Assembly (NCBI RefSeq): GCF_000787375.1
Contig: NZ_JRJU01000009.1
Location: forward strand, 1 to 64,000
Source of the DNA: Halalkalibacter okhensis
GTDB lineage: Bacteria; Bacillota; Bacilli; Bacillales; Bacillaceae_D
Direction of reading: 5' to 3'
DNA: 64,000 nucleotides
Of this stretch, positions 45,532 through 55,852 are shown piece after piece. Each line of letters starts with the position of its first letter. Within the stretch, counting starts at the first letter, position 1. The notes below the pieces were generated by a model. The model did no database searches and had not been told where the DNA came from. It saw nothing but the letters and a program-made list of their open reading frames with translations. The position numbers and the translations under genes are program-made.

Positions 45532-45579
45532 GTCCATCAAGAGGTACCTCATAAATTATCGGCCACCTCTTGATGGGAC
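45532..45579. other. Hairpin after bshB2
   Basis: GTCCATCAAGAGGT pairs with ACCTCTTGATGGGAC around a 15-20 nt loop, 14 bases after the bshB2 stop. The plus-strand T run is absent, so termination is uncertain; it may protect the mRNA 3' end. Confidence 0.5.
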
Positions 45580-45583
45580 ACCT

Positions 45584-45788
45584 CTCTGGTTCCGTTTCCC
45601 ATTTTCAGGTTCCAGCTGTCCACTCTGATTCCCCACTTTCTTGATTTTTCCCTTTTTCAGGTTCCAGCGCTCCACTCTGATTCCCCACTTTCTTGATTTT
45701 TCCCTTTTTCGGGTTCTAGCTCTCCACTCTGGTTCCCTAATTTCTTGATTTTTCCCCTTTTCGGGTTCCAGCACTCCACTCTGGTTTT
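45584..45788. repeat. 52-bp direct tandem repeat, three full units plus partial ends
   Basis: Units begin CTCTG[GA]TTCCC and end GGGTTCCAGCnCTCCA. Full units occupy 45623-45674, 45675-45726 and 45727-45778. A 39-bp shortened unit lies before (45584-45622) and about 10 bp after. Units differ at a few positions each. 52 is not a multiple of three, and no unique spacers separate units, so it is neither coding nor CRISPR. It fills the gap between bshB2 and the next gene. Confidence 0.85.
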
Positions 45789-45871
45789 CATGTAGACTTG
45801 CACGTTTTCTTCAATCCCGTTATAATATATAACTTGTGAAATAGAAGTAGATAAATAGAAGAGGTGATTCG

Positions 45872-46393
45872 GTGCTTTTAACTAAGTTAGGGGCCGAGGA
45901 GGAGAAAAGAAACCCTGAAGAGCTAGAGCAGGACTTAGAAAATTTAGAGTTTCAAATGTTTCGTATGCAAGCCAACGTTAAGGAAATCGCAAAAAAGCGA
46001 CAAATCCTAGGAATAGAACAAACAAAAGAAGAAAAATGGGTGATTGTGTCTATTGTAGATGATGGGCATGCATGTAAGATCATGCTAAATGACTGTGAAT
46101 CTGCCTTTCGTGGAAGTTGGGATTTCTCGATTCAAGCCAAATATGAGGATCAGTCCACGATTCACATCGGTGACATTAAGGGCGAAGAAAACCGTGGCTA
46201 CGGCTCGATCTGCATGGATTATTTAAAGGAACATGCACAAGATCAAAACGTCCAATACATTAAAGGCGACCTCGCCGAACGTGATTGGGACCATCTTGAC
46301 AGACTCATCCATTTTTATGAGAAACATGATTTTGATATTGACGTTGACCACGAGAATCAAAGTGGATCAATTGTTTGCCAGCCCCATTGGTAA
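45872..46393 (+). CDS. Coiled-coil plus GNAT-like protein
   Basis: The 173-residue protein begins at GTG 45872 after AGAGGTG. Residues about 10-50 are a charged coiled coil (PEELEQDLENLEFQMFRMQ), followed by a domain whose second half resembles a GNAT acetyltransferase: IGDIKGEENRGYGSICMDYL, then a DHLDRLIHFYEKHDFDI tail. The R/Q-x-x-G-x-G/A acetyl-CoA loop is only partly kept (ENRGYGS). Enzymatic activity is therefore uncertain. No partner genes. Confidence 0.68.
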   Translation: MLLTKLGAEEEKRNPEELEQDLENLEFQMFRMQANVKEIAKKRQILGIEQTKEEKWVIVSIVDDGHACKIMLNDCESAFRGSWDFSIQAKYEDQSTIHIGDIKGEENRGYGSICMDYLKEHAQDQNVQYIKGDLAERDWDHLDRLIHFYEKHDFDIDVDHENQSGSIVCQPHW

Positions 46394-46400
46394 GATGGGG
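46382..46400 (+). terminator. Intrinsic terminator after the GNAT-like gene
   Basis: CCCCAT / ATGGGG with a 7-nt loop overlaps the stop codon and is followed by TTTTTTGTTTTG. Confidence 0.75.
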
Positions 46401-46576
46401 TTTTTTGTTTTGTATTTGTTTATACTAATACATAAATCAACCATTCAATAAAGCTTTCCATTTAGATTACTTATCACAAGATTCGCTTCTATTTCTACTT
46501 AATCATAATCTGAATACATCTAACATTGAAGTAAAAAATAATAACAGGATAATTGTTAATAAACTGGGTGAAAACA

Positions 46577-46699
46577 ATGAATGATCATAAACAAAAAGAT
46601 AATGTTCCACTATTTGATAAATACAGCATCATCGGATTCATAGGGATCATAGCCGTTTTTTACATTTGCTGGCTCCTTCATAATCTAATGTTACCTTAA
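46577..46699 (+). CDS. Small single-pass membrane protein
   Basis: A 40-residue frame from ATG 46577 encodes a charged start (MNDHKQKDN) and one helix (IIGFIGIIAVFYICWLL, about 18-34). The ribosome site is weak (GGGTGAAAAC). It is followed by a shared hairpin. Composition and stop-hairpin placement favour a real gene but homology is unknown. Confidence 0.45.
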   Translation: MNDHKQKDNVPLFDKYSIIGFIGIIAVFYICWLLHNLMLP

Positions 46700-46714
46700 T
46701 TAAACACGAAAAAT

Positions 46715-46742
46715 GGCACTAAAAAATGGCTTTTCTAGTGCC
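46715..46742. terminator. Hairpin between convergent genes
   Basis: GGCACTA / TAGTGCC with a 14-nt loop. On the minus strand ATTTTTCG follows, serving the YuiD-like gene; the plus strand lacks a long T run. Confidence 0.6.
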
Positions 46743-46779
46743 TCCAAATTAACCTTTCCATTGGCGGTTTCATATGAAC

Positions 46780-47241
46780 TCATTTTCCAGTTAACATATA
46801 TCCTAATGTACCTGTTACAATTCCTAACAGCGCCCCTCCTAGCACCTCTTCTGGCATATGGCCAAGACGCTCACGTAATTTTACATTTTGATCACTTTTG
46901 CTATGATTTGGGTCATGCAATCCTGTTAACCGGTTTACTTCATCACTCATATCATTTACTTTTATCGTTAATTCACCTGTTTGTCTTCGAATTCCTTGAG
47001 CATCGTACATAACAATTAAGCCAAATACAGTCGATAATGCAAAATCAACCGAAGAAATGCCCCGTTCGAGTGCAACGAATGTAGCTAAGGCTGTCACACC
47101 TGCTGAATGGGAACTCGGCATCCCTCCTGTTTCAAATAACAAACCTGTATCCCAGTTTCCCGTTTTTGCTTTTTGGATGGGGATTTTTAACGATTGGGCG
47201 ATGCCAATTGTTGTTAGAGCCGTAACCATTGGTCGATTCAT
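46780..47241 (-). CDS. yuiD: Divergent PAP2 family protein (YuiD-like)
   Basis: The start was set to ATG 47241 after GAGGTGAAAG, giving 153 residues. It has the acid phosphatase-like segments GGMPSSHSAG (about 39-48) and YDAQGIRRQTG, within a small membrane protein of about four helices. The family (DUF212) keeps the PSSHS motif but lacks the full PAP2 triad; B. subtilis YuiD is the same size. Function unproven. Confidence 0.9.
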   Translation of the reverse strand: MNRPMVTALTTIGIAQSLKIPIQKAKTGNWDTGLLFETGGMPSSHSAGVTALATFVALERGISSVDFALSTVFGLIVMYDAQGIRRQTGELTIKVNDMSDEVNRLTGLHDPNHSKSDQNVKLRERLGHMPEEVLGGALLGIVTGTLGYMLTGK

Positions 47242-47347
47242 CTCTTTCACCTCATGTATATCGTTTGAAATGAATCGAAAAGTATACACTCAGTTGCAAA
47301 GAAGCCAATGAGAAAGGTATAGCAATAGCTCGGCACATTGCTTAAAA

Positions 47348-47375
47348 GCACATCACCAGTATAAATTTGATGTGC
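47348..47375 (-). terminator. Intrinsic terminator after the DUF4349 gene
   Basis: GCACATCA / TGATGTGC with a 12-nt loop, followed by TTTT on the minus strand. Confidence 0.65.
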
Positions 47376-47385
47376 CCTTCGCTTT

Positions 47386-48276
47386 TTAATCTATGGTCTG
47401 ATCATGCTTTTTCTTTTTCCTTTTGTAATGAGTCAGCATGATAATAATAAGGATCACAATTGGGACAAACACTGGACTTAATCCAATGATAAAAACAATA
47501 ATGCTTGAGAATGCTTTTAAAGCTACATTGATGGTATCAATGAATAATTTTTTTGAACGATCCCATGTATTCAAGTCGTCTCCTTGAATGCTTGAAGTTC
47601 CAATTGAAACCTCATTGATCGTAATCGTTATAGTAGACAGCTCGACTTGATTTTCTAAAAATTGCTTTCTTCCTGTCATTTGCTCGATTTCCTCTTGTAC
47701 TTTTGCTAAATCATTAGAAATCTTTAATAAATTCTCCGTATTATCTGCCTGTTCCATAAATCCTAACAATCGTTCTTCTACGACTAGCTTAGCGTTAAGA
47801 CGTGATTCTACATCTACATACTCTTCGGTTACATCACTTCCATGGGTACTTTGCTCAACTATTTTTACATCTGTACTTCCGATCTCTTCAAGAAACGGTT
47901 GAAAATCCTGTTTTGGCACTCGAAGTACAATCGTTCCAAACAAGTTGCCCTCTTCCCCTTCATGCTGGTGAGATTCAACAACATAGCCACCTAATTGATT
48001 TACTTTTTCTTTAATATCATCTCGAGCTACATAGAAATCCTTCACTTCTAATGTCACATATCCTTGATAGATGACCATACGATCTTCAACTTGTGTACTG
48101 ATTTGATTCAGCAACCCACTATCCATATCGTTTTGTTCAGTGGAAGTCACTACTTCTGCTTCTTCTGTCATTTCTACATCGGAAACTGCAAAATCATACG
48201 CCTCATTTTGAGTACTACAAGCACTAATAACGAATACTAAAAAAACCATTCCAATGTAATTCTTTATTGTACCCAT
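47386..48276 (-). CDS. DUF4349 lipoprotein
   Basis: The start was set to ATG 48276 after GGAGGTG, giving 296 residues. A lipobox VISAC (Cys 20) is followed by an extracytoplasmic domain with VTLEVKDFYVARDDI and GGYVVESHQHEGEEG. A coiled coil (about 185-220) and a C-terminal transmembrane helix (about 260-285) with a Lys-rich cytosolic end follow. This is the DUF4349 layout; some relatives act in cell-envelope stress. It is divergent from the 512-residue membrane protein. Confidence 0.87.
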   Translation of the reverse strand: MGTIKNYIGMVFLVFVISACSTQNEAYDFAVSDVEMTEEAEVVTSTEQNDMDSGLLNQISTQVEDRMVIYQGYVTLEVKDFYVARDDIKEKVNQLGGYVVESHQHEGEEGNLFGTIVLRVPKQDFQPFLEEIGSTDVKIVEQSTHGSDVTEEYVDVESRLNAKLVVEERLLGFMEQADNTENLLKISNDLAKVQEEIEQMTGRKQFLENQVELSTITITINEVSIGTSSIQGDDLNTWDRSKKLFIDTINVALKAFSSIIVFIIGLSPVFVPIVILIIIMLTHYKRKKKKHDQTID

Positions 48277-48400
48277 CCTACACACCTCCGTCTTTACACA
48301 TGAGACGAAAGGAGTAACAAGATAGTTTCTACTTGCGAATTTACTTTTGCTTGACCTTCTCTTCACATGGGATACAAAGTTAACTTAAGGAGGTACTACC

Positions 48401-49939
48401 ATGGAAATCATTGAACAAATTACACATTTACAAGTGTTAAATCAATTTTGGATTTTGCTCTTTTTCCTTGTTCCTATGGTTCTCATATCGAGGACCGTTG
48501 TAGCAGGTACACGGTTTTCTCCTGTACTTATAATTGTTATCTTCGGCTTGTTACTTGGTTTTCTGTTAGTTTCTGTTGAGATCGCAACACCAGGTTTAGT
48601 CGAATTTCCATTTGTTGATTTAATGGCTCGTACAACGATTATTGCTCTTACTGTGTCATTCTTTGTTGGAGGCCAAGAGTTACGAAAAATTTTAAGCAAA
48701 AAGGAACTTAAAGTTGATGATATTGTTGTTCCATCAGATGAGGAAACTATACTTGGTACAACACGTACTCAATTTTTTTACATTTTGCGTGCATTCTTTT
48801 TGTTGCTCGGCATAGAAGGTTTCACGAGAATGATTGTGCATGGACAAGCAGCCGAGGGAATTGCTGTTTATAACCCACTTATTGCCTATATTGGCCTTAT
48901 TATTGCGATCATTTTAATTGATAATAAAGCAACGATAAGAAATAAACATTTATACATTCGAAAAGGATTGCTCGAAATTGCTTTCATCATTGCCGTATTA
49001 CTTTTCTCTTATTACATTGCACAAATCTTTGTATCCATTATTGCGTTGCCACAAATCTTTTTCGCAATGATGATTTCAGCAGCTCTTGGTGCGATCTTTC
49101 ACCAATGGACATTTGGTCCAACTGTGCGTTCTTTGCTATTTGCCGGAATTCCAGTCGTGCTTGCTGCGAATTTTATGATTGGTGGCTCTCGTATTGGAGA
49201 CGCCTTTGACATACAAGGAATGAATTCTGTATTAGCCTATGGGTTTTTCGGTCAGCTTTTTTGGATGTTTGGAGGGATTGCCTTACTTATGTTGATTGCC
49301 AAAACAGCAAATGCGCGAAATTTAGCGCCTGGTATGGCTGGCTCTCTTTCTCATTCTGGATTAACAGGAGCTTGCACTGCAGGAGACTTCGGAAAAGTGG
49401 CAGCCAAGCGTGCACCGATTATGATTAATATTCCCTTTTTTGGTCACGTTTTTGTTTTTTCAATTCTAGCTATTAGTGCCGAACGGGGATCTCTTTGGAT
49501 TGTGCCTTCGTCGATTATCGTAGCAATCGGGGTGGCGCTTACGATCTTAGCCTTACTTAATTTACGCAAAGCAAAAGGGGACGATCGTAAAGAAGTAAAA
49601 GCGTTGATGCAATTTTCGTTTGGTTGGCAAATTTGTGCCGTCTTTGGTGGTTTAGCGCTCTTAAGCTTTAGTGCCATGTCCTTTGACTATACTGCAATGG
49701 CACAAACATCAGCGATATCCCATTTTGGTTTATTTGCTGCCATTCAAGGTGAAATGTTTGGTACAGAAGCCGCTTTGCTCATTCCTTTTATTTTTTCCAT
49801 GCCATTTCTGGTCCATCCCCTTGTTTTCTATATGTTTGGAAAAGCAATGGAAAAGGATGGAGAAATGCCAATAAAACCTGTCTATATCCTTGCAACTATA
49901 GGTAGTTTCGGTATATTTTACGCATTATTTTTTGCATAA
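48401..49939 (+). CDS. Large polytopic membrane protein of unknown family
   Basis: The 512-residue protein has about 12-13 hydrophobic helices and an insert with acidic residues (about 105-118). A Gly/Ser-rich re-entrant-like loop reads PGMAGSLSHSGLTGACTAGDFGKVA. A similar Ser/Gly loop pattern occurs in sodium-coupled glutamate (GltS) and related carriers, but the match is only by feel. AAGGAGG lies before the ATG. No partner genes; convergent with the SCP2 gene across a shared terminator. Confidence 0.7.
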   Translation: MEIIEQITHLQVLNQFWILLFFLVPMVLISRTVVAGTRFSPVLIIVIFGLLLGFLLVSVEIATPGLVEFPFVDLMARTTIIALTVSFFVGGQELRKILSKKELKVDDIVVPSDEETILGTTRTQFFYILRAFFLLLGIEGFTRMIVHGQAAEGIAVYNPLIAYIGLIIAIILIDNKATIRNKHLYIRKGLLEIAFIIAVLLFSYYIAQIFVSIIALPQIFFAMMISAALGAIFHQWTFGPTVRSLLFAGIPVVLAANFMIGGSRIGDAFDIQGMNSVLAYGFFGQLFWMFGGIALLMLIAKTANARNLAPGMAGSLSHSGLTGACTAGDFGKVAAKRAPIMINIPFFGHVFVFSILAISAERGSLWIVPSSIIVAIGVALTILALLNLRKAKGDDRKEVKALMQFSFGWQICAVFGGLALLSFSAMSFDYTAMAQTSAISHFGLFAAIQGEMFGTEAALLIPFIFSMPFLVHPLVFYMFGKAMEKDGEMPIKPVYILATIGSFGIFYALFFA

Positions 49940-49988
49940 AATCAAGTAGGAGACGACATTTATAAGCTGTTCGTCTCCTACTTGATTT
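49939..49988. terminator. Very strong bidirectional terminator
   Basis: An 18-bp perfect stem (AAATCAAGTAGGAGACGA and complement) with a 14-nt loop touches the stop codons of both convergent genes. Confidence 0.85.
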
Positions 49989-50319
49989 AGACTGTTTGGT
50001 AAGTCCGGACAATCTCTTGTAACTTTAATGCTAATCCTATCTTTCCGTCTACTTTTACTTTCCCCGTCATAAAAGCAAATGTTGTGTTCAGTTCATCCGC
50101 TAACAATTTCGACAAGTCCTTTTCAGATAATTGCAATGAAACATCTGGCTTCTCTACTTGTCTTTCGTGTAAATATGCTTTCCCATCCCGCAATTCAACT
50201 TGAATGGTTCCCGCATCCGTTAAGGCAAATTGAAACACCCGATCTTTTTCATCACTTATATGTTCAGGGTAGGAATTAACTTTTTCAATCAACTCTCGTA
50301 GCTCTCCCATTACACTCAT
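49987..50319 (-). CDS. SCP2 sterol-binding-domain protein
   Basis: The 110-residue protein shows the SCP2 pattern FQFALTDAGTIQVELRDG, PDVSLQLSEKDLSKLLADEL and the typical MTGKVKVDGKIGLALKL end. Such domains bind lipids in a hydrophobic tunnel; the bacterial role is not known. AAAGGAGG lies eight bases before the ATG. Probably monocistronic. Confidence 0.88.
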   Translation of the reverse strand: MSVMGELRELIEKVNSYPEHISDEKDRVFQFALTDAGTIQVELRDGKAYLHERQVEKPDVSLQLSEKDLSKLLADELNTTFAFMTGKVKVDGKIGLALKLQEIVRTYQTV

Positions 50320-50452
50320 TATTTAACGCCTCCTTTCGCGCTTTTTCATTTATCTTTATTCTCTGATTATGTAAGCGATTCCTTTTTATTTTGACGAATA
50401 AGATCGAAACTTTCTAGAAAAAGTAAATACATAAAGAATGGAGGCGGTCATT

Positions 50453-50566
50453 TTGGATACAATGAGGATTTTGCAATATGTTTGTACATTTCTCGGAACA
50501 AGCTGTTTAATTTTTGCCTACATACAAATGGCAAAAACAAGCCAGAAAAAAAAGAGTGACTCATAG
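50453..50566 (+). CDS. Small single-pass membrane peptide
   Basis: A 37-residue frame starts at TTG 50453 after GGAGGCGG and contains one helix (YVCTFLGTSCLIFAYIQM) with a Lys-rich tail. The stop is inside the hairpin at 50554-50582. Promoter and function are unknown. The good ribosome site makes translation plausible. Confidence 0.5.
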   Translation: MDTMRILQYVCTFLGTSCLIFAYIQMAKTSQKKKSDS

Positions 50567-50582
50567 CTCTATGTGGTCACTC
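50554..50582. terminator. Bidirectional terminator
   Basis: GAGTGAC / GTCACTC with an inner CATAG/CTATG stem. The minus strand continues TTTTTTTT, ending the degV-family gene. Confidence 0.8.
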
Positions 50583-50598
50583 CTTTATGTTTCCAAGT

Positions 50599-51447
50599 TT
50601 ACCCTTGTTCTTTATAGTACATCAAAGCAATGGCTCCAGGGCCCGTATGTGTACTAATAATTGGTGAAGTTTCCGTAATCGTTACTGGAATATTTTTCAC
50701 TTTTTGCAGCGTATCTTTCAACTTATTTGCAAGCGACTCTGCTTCGATATGAGCAATTCCGATCGCTTTTACTTTAAAAGATGACGTTTCTTCTATGAAT
50801 TGTTTCTTAAAATACTCAATCATTTGTTGGTGCGTACGTACTTTGGTCACTGGTGTATACACACCATCAGCAAGCGAGGCAATAGGTTTAATCTTTAGAA
50901 TTGATCCAAGCAAGGCCTTCCCGCGTCCAATTCGCCCACCTTTTGCTAAATATTCTAATGTATCAACCATTAAATATAGAGAGGTATGTTCTCGAACTTC
51001 TTTTAACCTTGTAACAATTTCTTCTACACTATGTCCCTCATTTGCCATCTTAGCTGCTTCCATCACTTGAAAGCCTAATGCATGTGAGATGAACTGTGAA
51101 TTAATCACCGTTACACTCTCTCCCACCATCTCAGCGGCCGTTCTAGCAGAGTTAAATGTACCACTCATTCCTTCTGTAAGATGAATGGAAATTATGTGCG
51201 TTGTCTCAGGTTCATTTAATAATCGACGATACGTTTCTTCAAAATAACCTACAGAAGGTTGAGAACTTTTCGGGAGCTCTTCAGAAGAAGTCAATAGTGT
51301 TACAAACTCTTTCTTTGTAATATCGATTCCGTCTAAATAGGTTTGTCCATTCACCGAAATAGATAATGGTACCACTTCAATTCCAAATGTTTGAACAAAA
51401 TCTTCCGTTAAATCAGACGTTGAATCAGTTACGATCTTAATTGTCAT
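50599..51447 (-). CDS. DegV family fatty-acid-binding protein
   Basis: The 282-residue protein starts VTDSTSDL near residue 6 and has SSQPSVGYF, SGTFNSARTA and GGRIGRGKALLGS. These are the head-group-binding Thr/Ser loops and Arg region of the DegV/FakB fold. FakB proteins present fatty acid to the kinase FakA for acyl-phosphate formation. Whether this copy works with a FakA cannot be told. ATG 51447 follows AGGGGAA. Confidence 0.92.
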   Translation of the reverse strand: MTIKIVTDSTSDLTEDFVQTFGIEVVPLSISVNGQTYLDGIDITKKEFVTLLTSSEELPKSSQPSVGYFEETYRRLLNEPETTHIISIHLTEGMSGTFNSARTAAEMVGESVTVINSQFISHALGFQVMEAAKMANEGHSVEEIVTRLKEVREHTSLYLMVDTLEYLAKGGRIGRGKALLGSILKIKPIASLADGVYTPVTKVRTHQQMIEYFKKQFIEETSSFKVKAIGIAHIEAESLANKLKDTLQKVKNIPVTITETSPIISTHTGPGAIALMYYKEQG

Positions 51448-51548
51448 TTTCTACATTCCCCTTTATAGCTTCATCACAATTTCTATGAAATATTACCTAT
51501 AGACCTACTCTGATTCATCATATCATAAATCGTTGTTCCTACGCGTAA

Positions 51549-53663
51549 TTACTTTCCTAAGGTGAAGCGAATCTCCTGATAGGTAATATGTTCAGGAAGT
51601 TTTTCTTTTATTGGTTTAAGAAATTCAGTTCCTACCTCTTCTGCTACTTGGTGAATAAGGGTACGATGTTCCTCTTTCACATATTGAGCTAAACGTAACT
51701 CTATCCCTTCTTGTTCAGCGCGAATCAAATGTTTAATAATTGTCTGCTCCGTTAAGGAAAGGTCTTCGACTAACTGCTCGATCATTTCTCCATTTTTAAA
51801 CCGTTCAGCCGTTTCTAAATATTGTCCTTTTTTTGATGGTCGACTGCTTTTTTTCTGCGTTCTTTCACTCATCCCTGTAGGCTGACTATTTTTAAATTGT
51901 GACAATACGTCCAAAAAGGCTTCCCCGTACTTCTCCTTTTTTTGTTCTCCAACACCTGAAATTTCAGCTAACTCATCCAACGTTGTAGGAATATATCGAC
52001 TCATTTCTTTTAACGTCCGATCAGAAAAGACCATATATGGAGGGATATTGTTTTCGGTTGAGAGCTGCTTTCGTAGTTGCCGTAATGCTTCAAAAACATC
52101 ATCTTGCTCTTCTGGCTCTTTCGGCGCTAACGTTTCAGTAACAAAAAGCTGTTCCTCCCCTTTTAACACGGCCAACGTTTTCTCTGTTAATTGAATTGTA
52201 GGATATGACGTTCCAGTTGCACGTAAGTATTCTTCAGCCATTAAAATGTCAATAAATTCAGCTACATCTTTTTGAGTCCAGTCCTTCATTAAGCCATATG
52301 TTGATAGATTGTTTAACTGTAATTGTTTCACTTTTTGATTCGATGAACCGACTAAAATTTGAGCGATCATTGTTTTCCCGAACCGTTCTCTCACACGTTT
52401 GACGGTTGAAAAAACCATTTGTGCTTCTTTCGTTCGATCAACCTTCTCACCTGTTTGCACACAGTTTGAACACTTTCCACACGTCTTATTAGTATCTTCA
52501 CCAAAATAGTGCAAAATATATTGTTGCAAACAACGCTCCGTATGACAAAACCCAGTCATTTGCTGCAATTTTTTGTATTCTAATTCTTGTCTGTCATCTG
52601 ATCGGTCAGACTGTTCAATTAAAAAGGATTGTGTTCTCACATCTTGTGGACTAAAAAGAAGAACACAATCACTTGCTTCTCCGTCACGTCCGGCCCTTCC
52701 TGCTTCTTGATAGTAAGCTTCAACCGTTCTAGGTAAGTTGTAATGCAAAATATACCGAACGTTTGACTTATCGATCCCCATTCCAAAAGCATTCGTCGCA
52801 ACAATTATTTTCGCTTCATCATGTATGAAAGCTTCTTGGTTAGCTGAGCGCTGACTTTCAGACATACCTCCATGATAGCAAGCTACATCAAATCCACTCG
52901 ATTTTAGTTCGTCATAGATTTGCTCTACTTCTTTTCGTGTTGAAGCATAAATGATCCCTGATTCATTCTTTCTTGATGCTAAGAAAGTAGTCATAAACTT
53001 TTGTTTGTTTACTCCTTTTTTGACTTGAAACGTCAAATTCGTTCTTTCAAAGCCAGTTGTAATGACATTTTGTTCATCGATATGTAAAAATTGTTGTAAG
53101 TCAAAACAAACTTGTTTTGTAGCCGTTGCTGTTAAAGCCAAGACGGTAACCCTTTGAGATATCTCTTCAAGCCATGAAGAAATGGATAAATAACTTGGCC
53201 TAAAATCATGCCCCCACTGAGACATACAGTGCGCCTCATCTATGGCTACTAAGGAAAGGGTGATTTGATTTAGTAGATGTTGAAAAGATGGATGATTCAA
53301 CCTCTCTGGAGCGACATAGACGAGCTTGTATTCGCCCTCTATAATACGTGATTGCCGCGTACTCTCTTCATTTGCACTTAATGTACTATTCAAATACGTT
53401 GCAGGGATGTTCAGTTCATTTAAGGCATCAACCTGATCTTTCATTAAGGAAATGAGCGGGGAGATCACGAGTGTAACTCCTGGTAAGACTAACGCAGGGA
53501 TTTGATAACAAAGTGATTTTCCTCCTCCAGTTGGCATGATCCCAATTGTATCAATGCCATCTAGTACTTTTTCGATTATGCCCCTTTGTCCATCTCTAAA
53601 TTGATCATATCCATAGATCGATTTCAACTTTTCCTGCGCTAATTGCAATTTATTTTTCTCCAT
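51549..53663 (-). CDS. recQ: ATP-dependent DNA helicase RecQ
   Basis: The 704-residue start was set at ATG 53663 after AGAGGAAC. It carries Walker A MPTGGGKS (43-50), DEAH, RAGRDGEASDCVLL, the four-Cys zinc site (CHTERC, CGKCSNC), RQC winged helix, an HRDC domain (ALRQLRKQLS .. SGVGEQK) and a C-terminal helix-turn-helix extension. It acts 3'-5' in recombination repair. Longer than E. coli RecQ (609) owing to the C-terminal tail. Divergent from a small membrane gene. Confidence 0.95.
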   Translation of the reverse strand: MEKNKLQLAQEKLKSIYGYDQFRDGQRGIIEKVLDGIDTIGIMPTGGGKSLCYQIPALVLPGVTLVISPLISLMKDQVDALNELNIPATYLNSTLSANEESTRQSRIIEGEYKLVYVAPERLNHPSFQHLLNQITLSLVAIDEAHCMSQWGHDFRPSYLSISSWLEEISQRVTVLALTATATKQVCFDLQQFLHIDEQNVITTGFERTNLTFQVKKGVNKQKFMTTFLASRKNESGIIYASTRKEVEQIYDELKSSGFDVACYHGGMSESQRSANQEAFIHDEAKIIVATNAFGMGIDKSNVRYILHYNLPRTVEAYYQEAGRAGRDGEASDCVLLFSPQDVRTQSFLIEQSDRSDDRQELEYKKLQQMTGFCHTERCLQQYILHYFGEDTNKTCGKCSNCVQTGEKVDRTKEAQMVFSTVKRVRERFGKTMIAQILVGSSNQKVKQLQLNNLSTYGLMKDWTQKDVAEFIDILMAEEYLRATGTSYPTIQLTEKTLAVLKGEEQLFVTETLAPKEPEEQDDVFEALRQLRKQLSTENNIPPYMVFSDRTLKEMSRYIPTTLDELAEISGVGEQKKEKYGEAFLDVLSQFKNSQPTGMSERTQKKSSRPSKKGQYLETAERFKNGEMIEQLVEDLSLTEQTIIKHLIRAEQEGIELRLAQYVKEEHRTLIHQVAEEVGTEFLKPIKEKLPEHITYQEIRFTLGK

Positions 53664-53743
53664 CAACAGTTCCTCTTTTCTATTTTGAATGAGAAAGTGA
53701 TCGTTGGACACTTTATAAATAATAACACTCATGAGGTGATATC

Positions 53744-54007
53744 ATGAACATGACATTAAAACAAAAAAATACATTCTGTTTAATCGTTGTTACGTTAATC
53801 ATGTTTGCACCTATTTTCATCATGCTATTTACAGGTGAACGATTCGTAACAGCCATTCGTTTGTTTCCTTTAGATTTTTCTCTTTATTTTGCTGTGCTTT
53901 TAGGAGCAATCATTGTGAACTACACGATGCGTTCTACGAAGCTACTTACAATTACGATGCTTGCAACAATCGTTGGATTAGCCGTATATTTCTTCTGGTA
54001 TATCTAA
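53744..54007 (+). CDS. Small three-helix membrane protein
   Basis: The 87-residue product has three hydrophobic helices (about 12-30, 45-62, 66-85) and a conserved-looking GERFVTAIRLFPLDFSLYF between the first two. GAGGTGATATC precedes the ATG. No family recognised. It is close to the divergent recQ start and 145 bases before the ABC-F gene. Confidence 0.68.
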   Translation: MNMTLKQKNTFCLIVVTLIMFAPIFIMLFTGERFVTAIRLFPLDFSLYFAVLLGAIIVNYTMRSTKLLTITMLATIVGLAVYFFWYI

Positions 54008-54116
54008 CACATCCATCGTACCATGATCCAAAACATCGGTCGAGTAAAGACAAAAGTCGGTTTATTTTAAAAAAATCGTTAGAATACTAGCCCCTTGTCC
54101 ACAATGAATGGTATAA

Positions 54117-55745
<1,629 letters not shown>

Positions 55746-55754
55746 GTTACTAAT

Positions 55755-55788
55755 AGGGCACTGAACTAGATGTTTTTTTCAGTGCCCT
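55755..55788 (+). terminator. Intrinsic terminator after the ABC-F gene
   Basis: AGGGCACTGA / TCAGTGCCCT with a loop ending in T residues, nine bases after the stop codon. Confidence 0.75.
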
Positions 55789-55852
55789 TAAAACAACCAG
55801 TTCCTAATTGAATATTCAGACAGATAAGATTATCTAAGTGAGGGAGTCAAGT

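Noticed and set aside
45556-45774. A 72-codon minus-strand open frame rich in Lys, Arg, Glu and Gly
   Set aside because: It lies over the 52-bp tandem repeat; the unit length shifts frame each copy, there is no ribosome site, and the composition is what the repeat would give by chance.
45584-45788. CRISPR array
   Set aside because: The units follow each other directly with no variable spacers and no cas genes are present.
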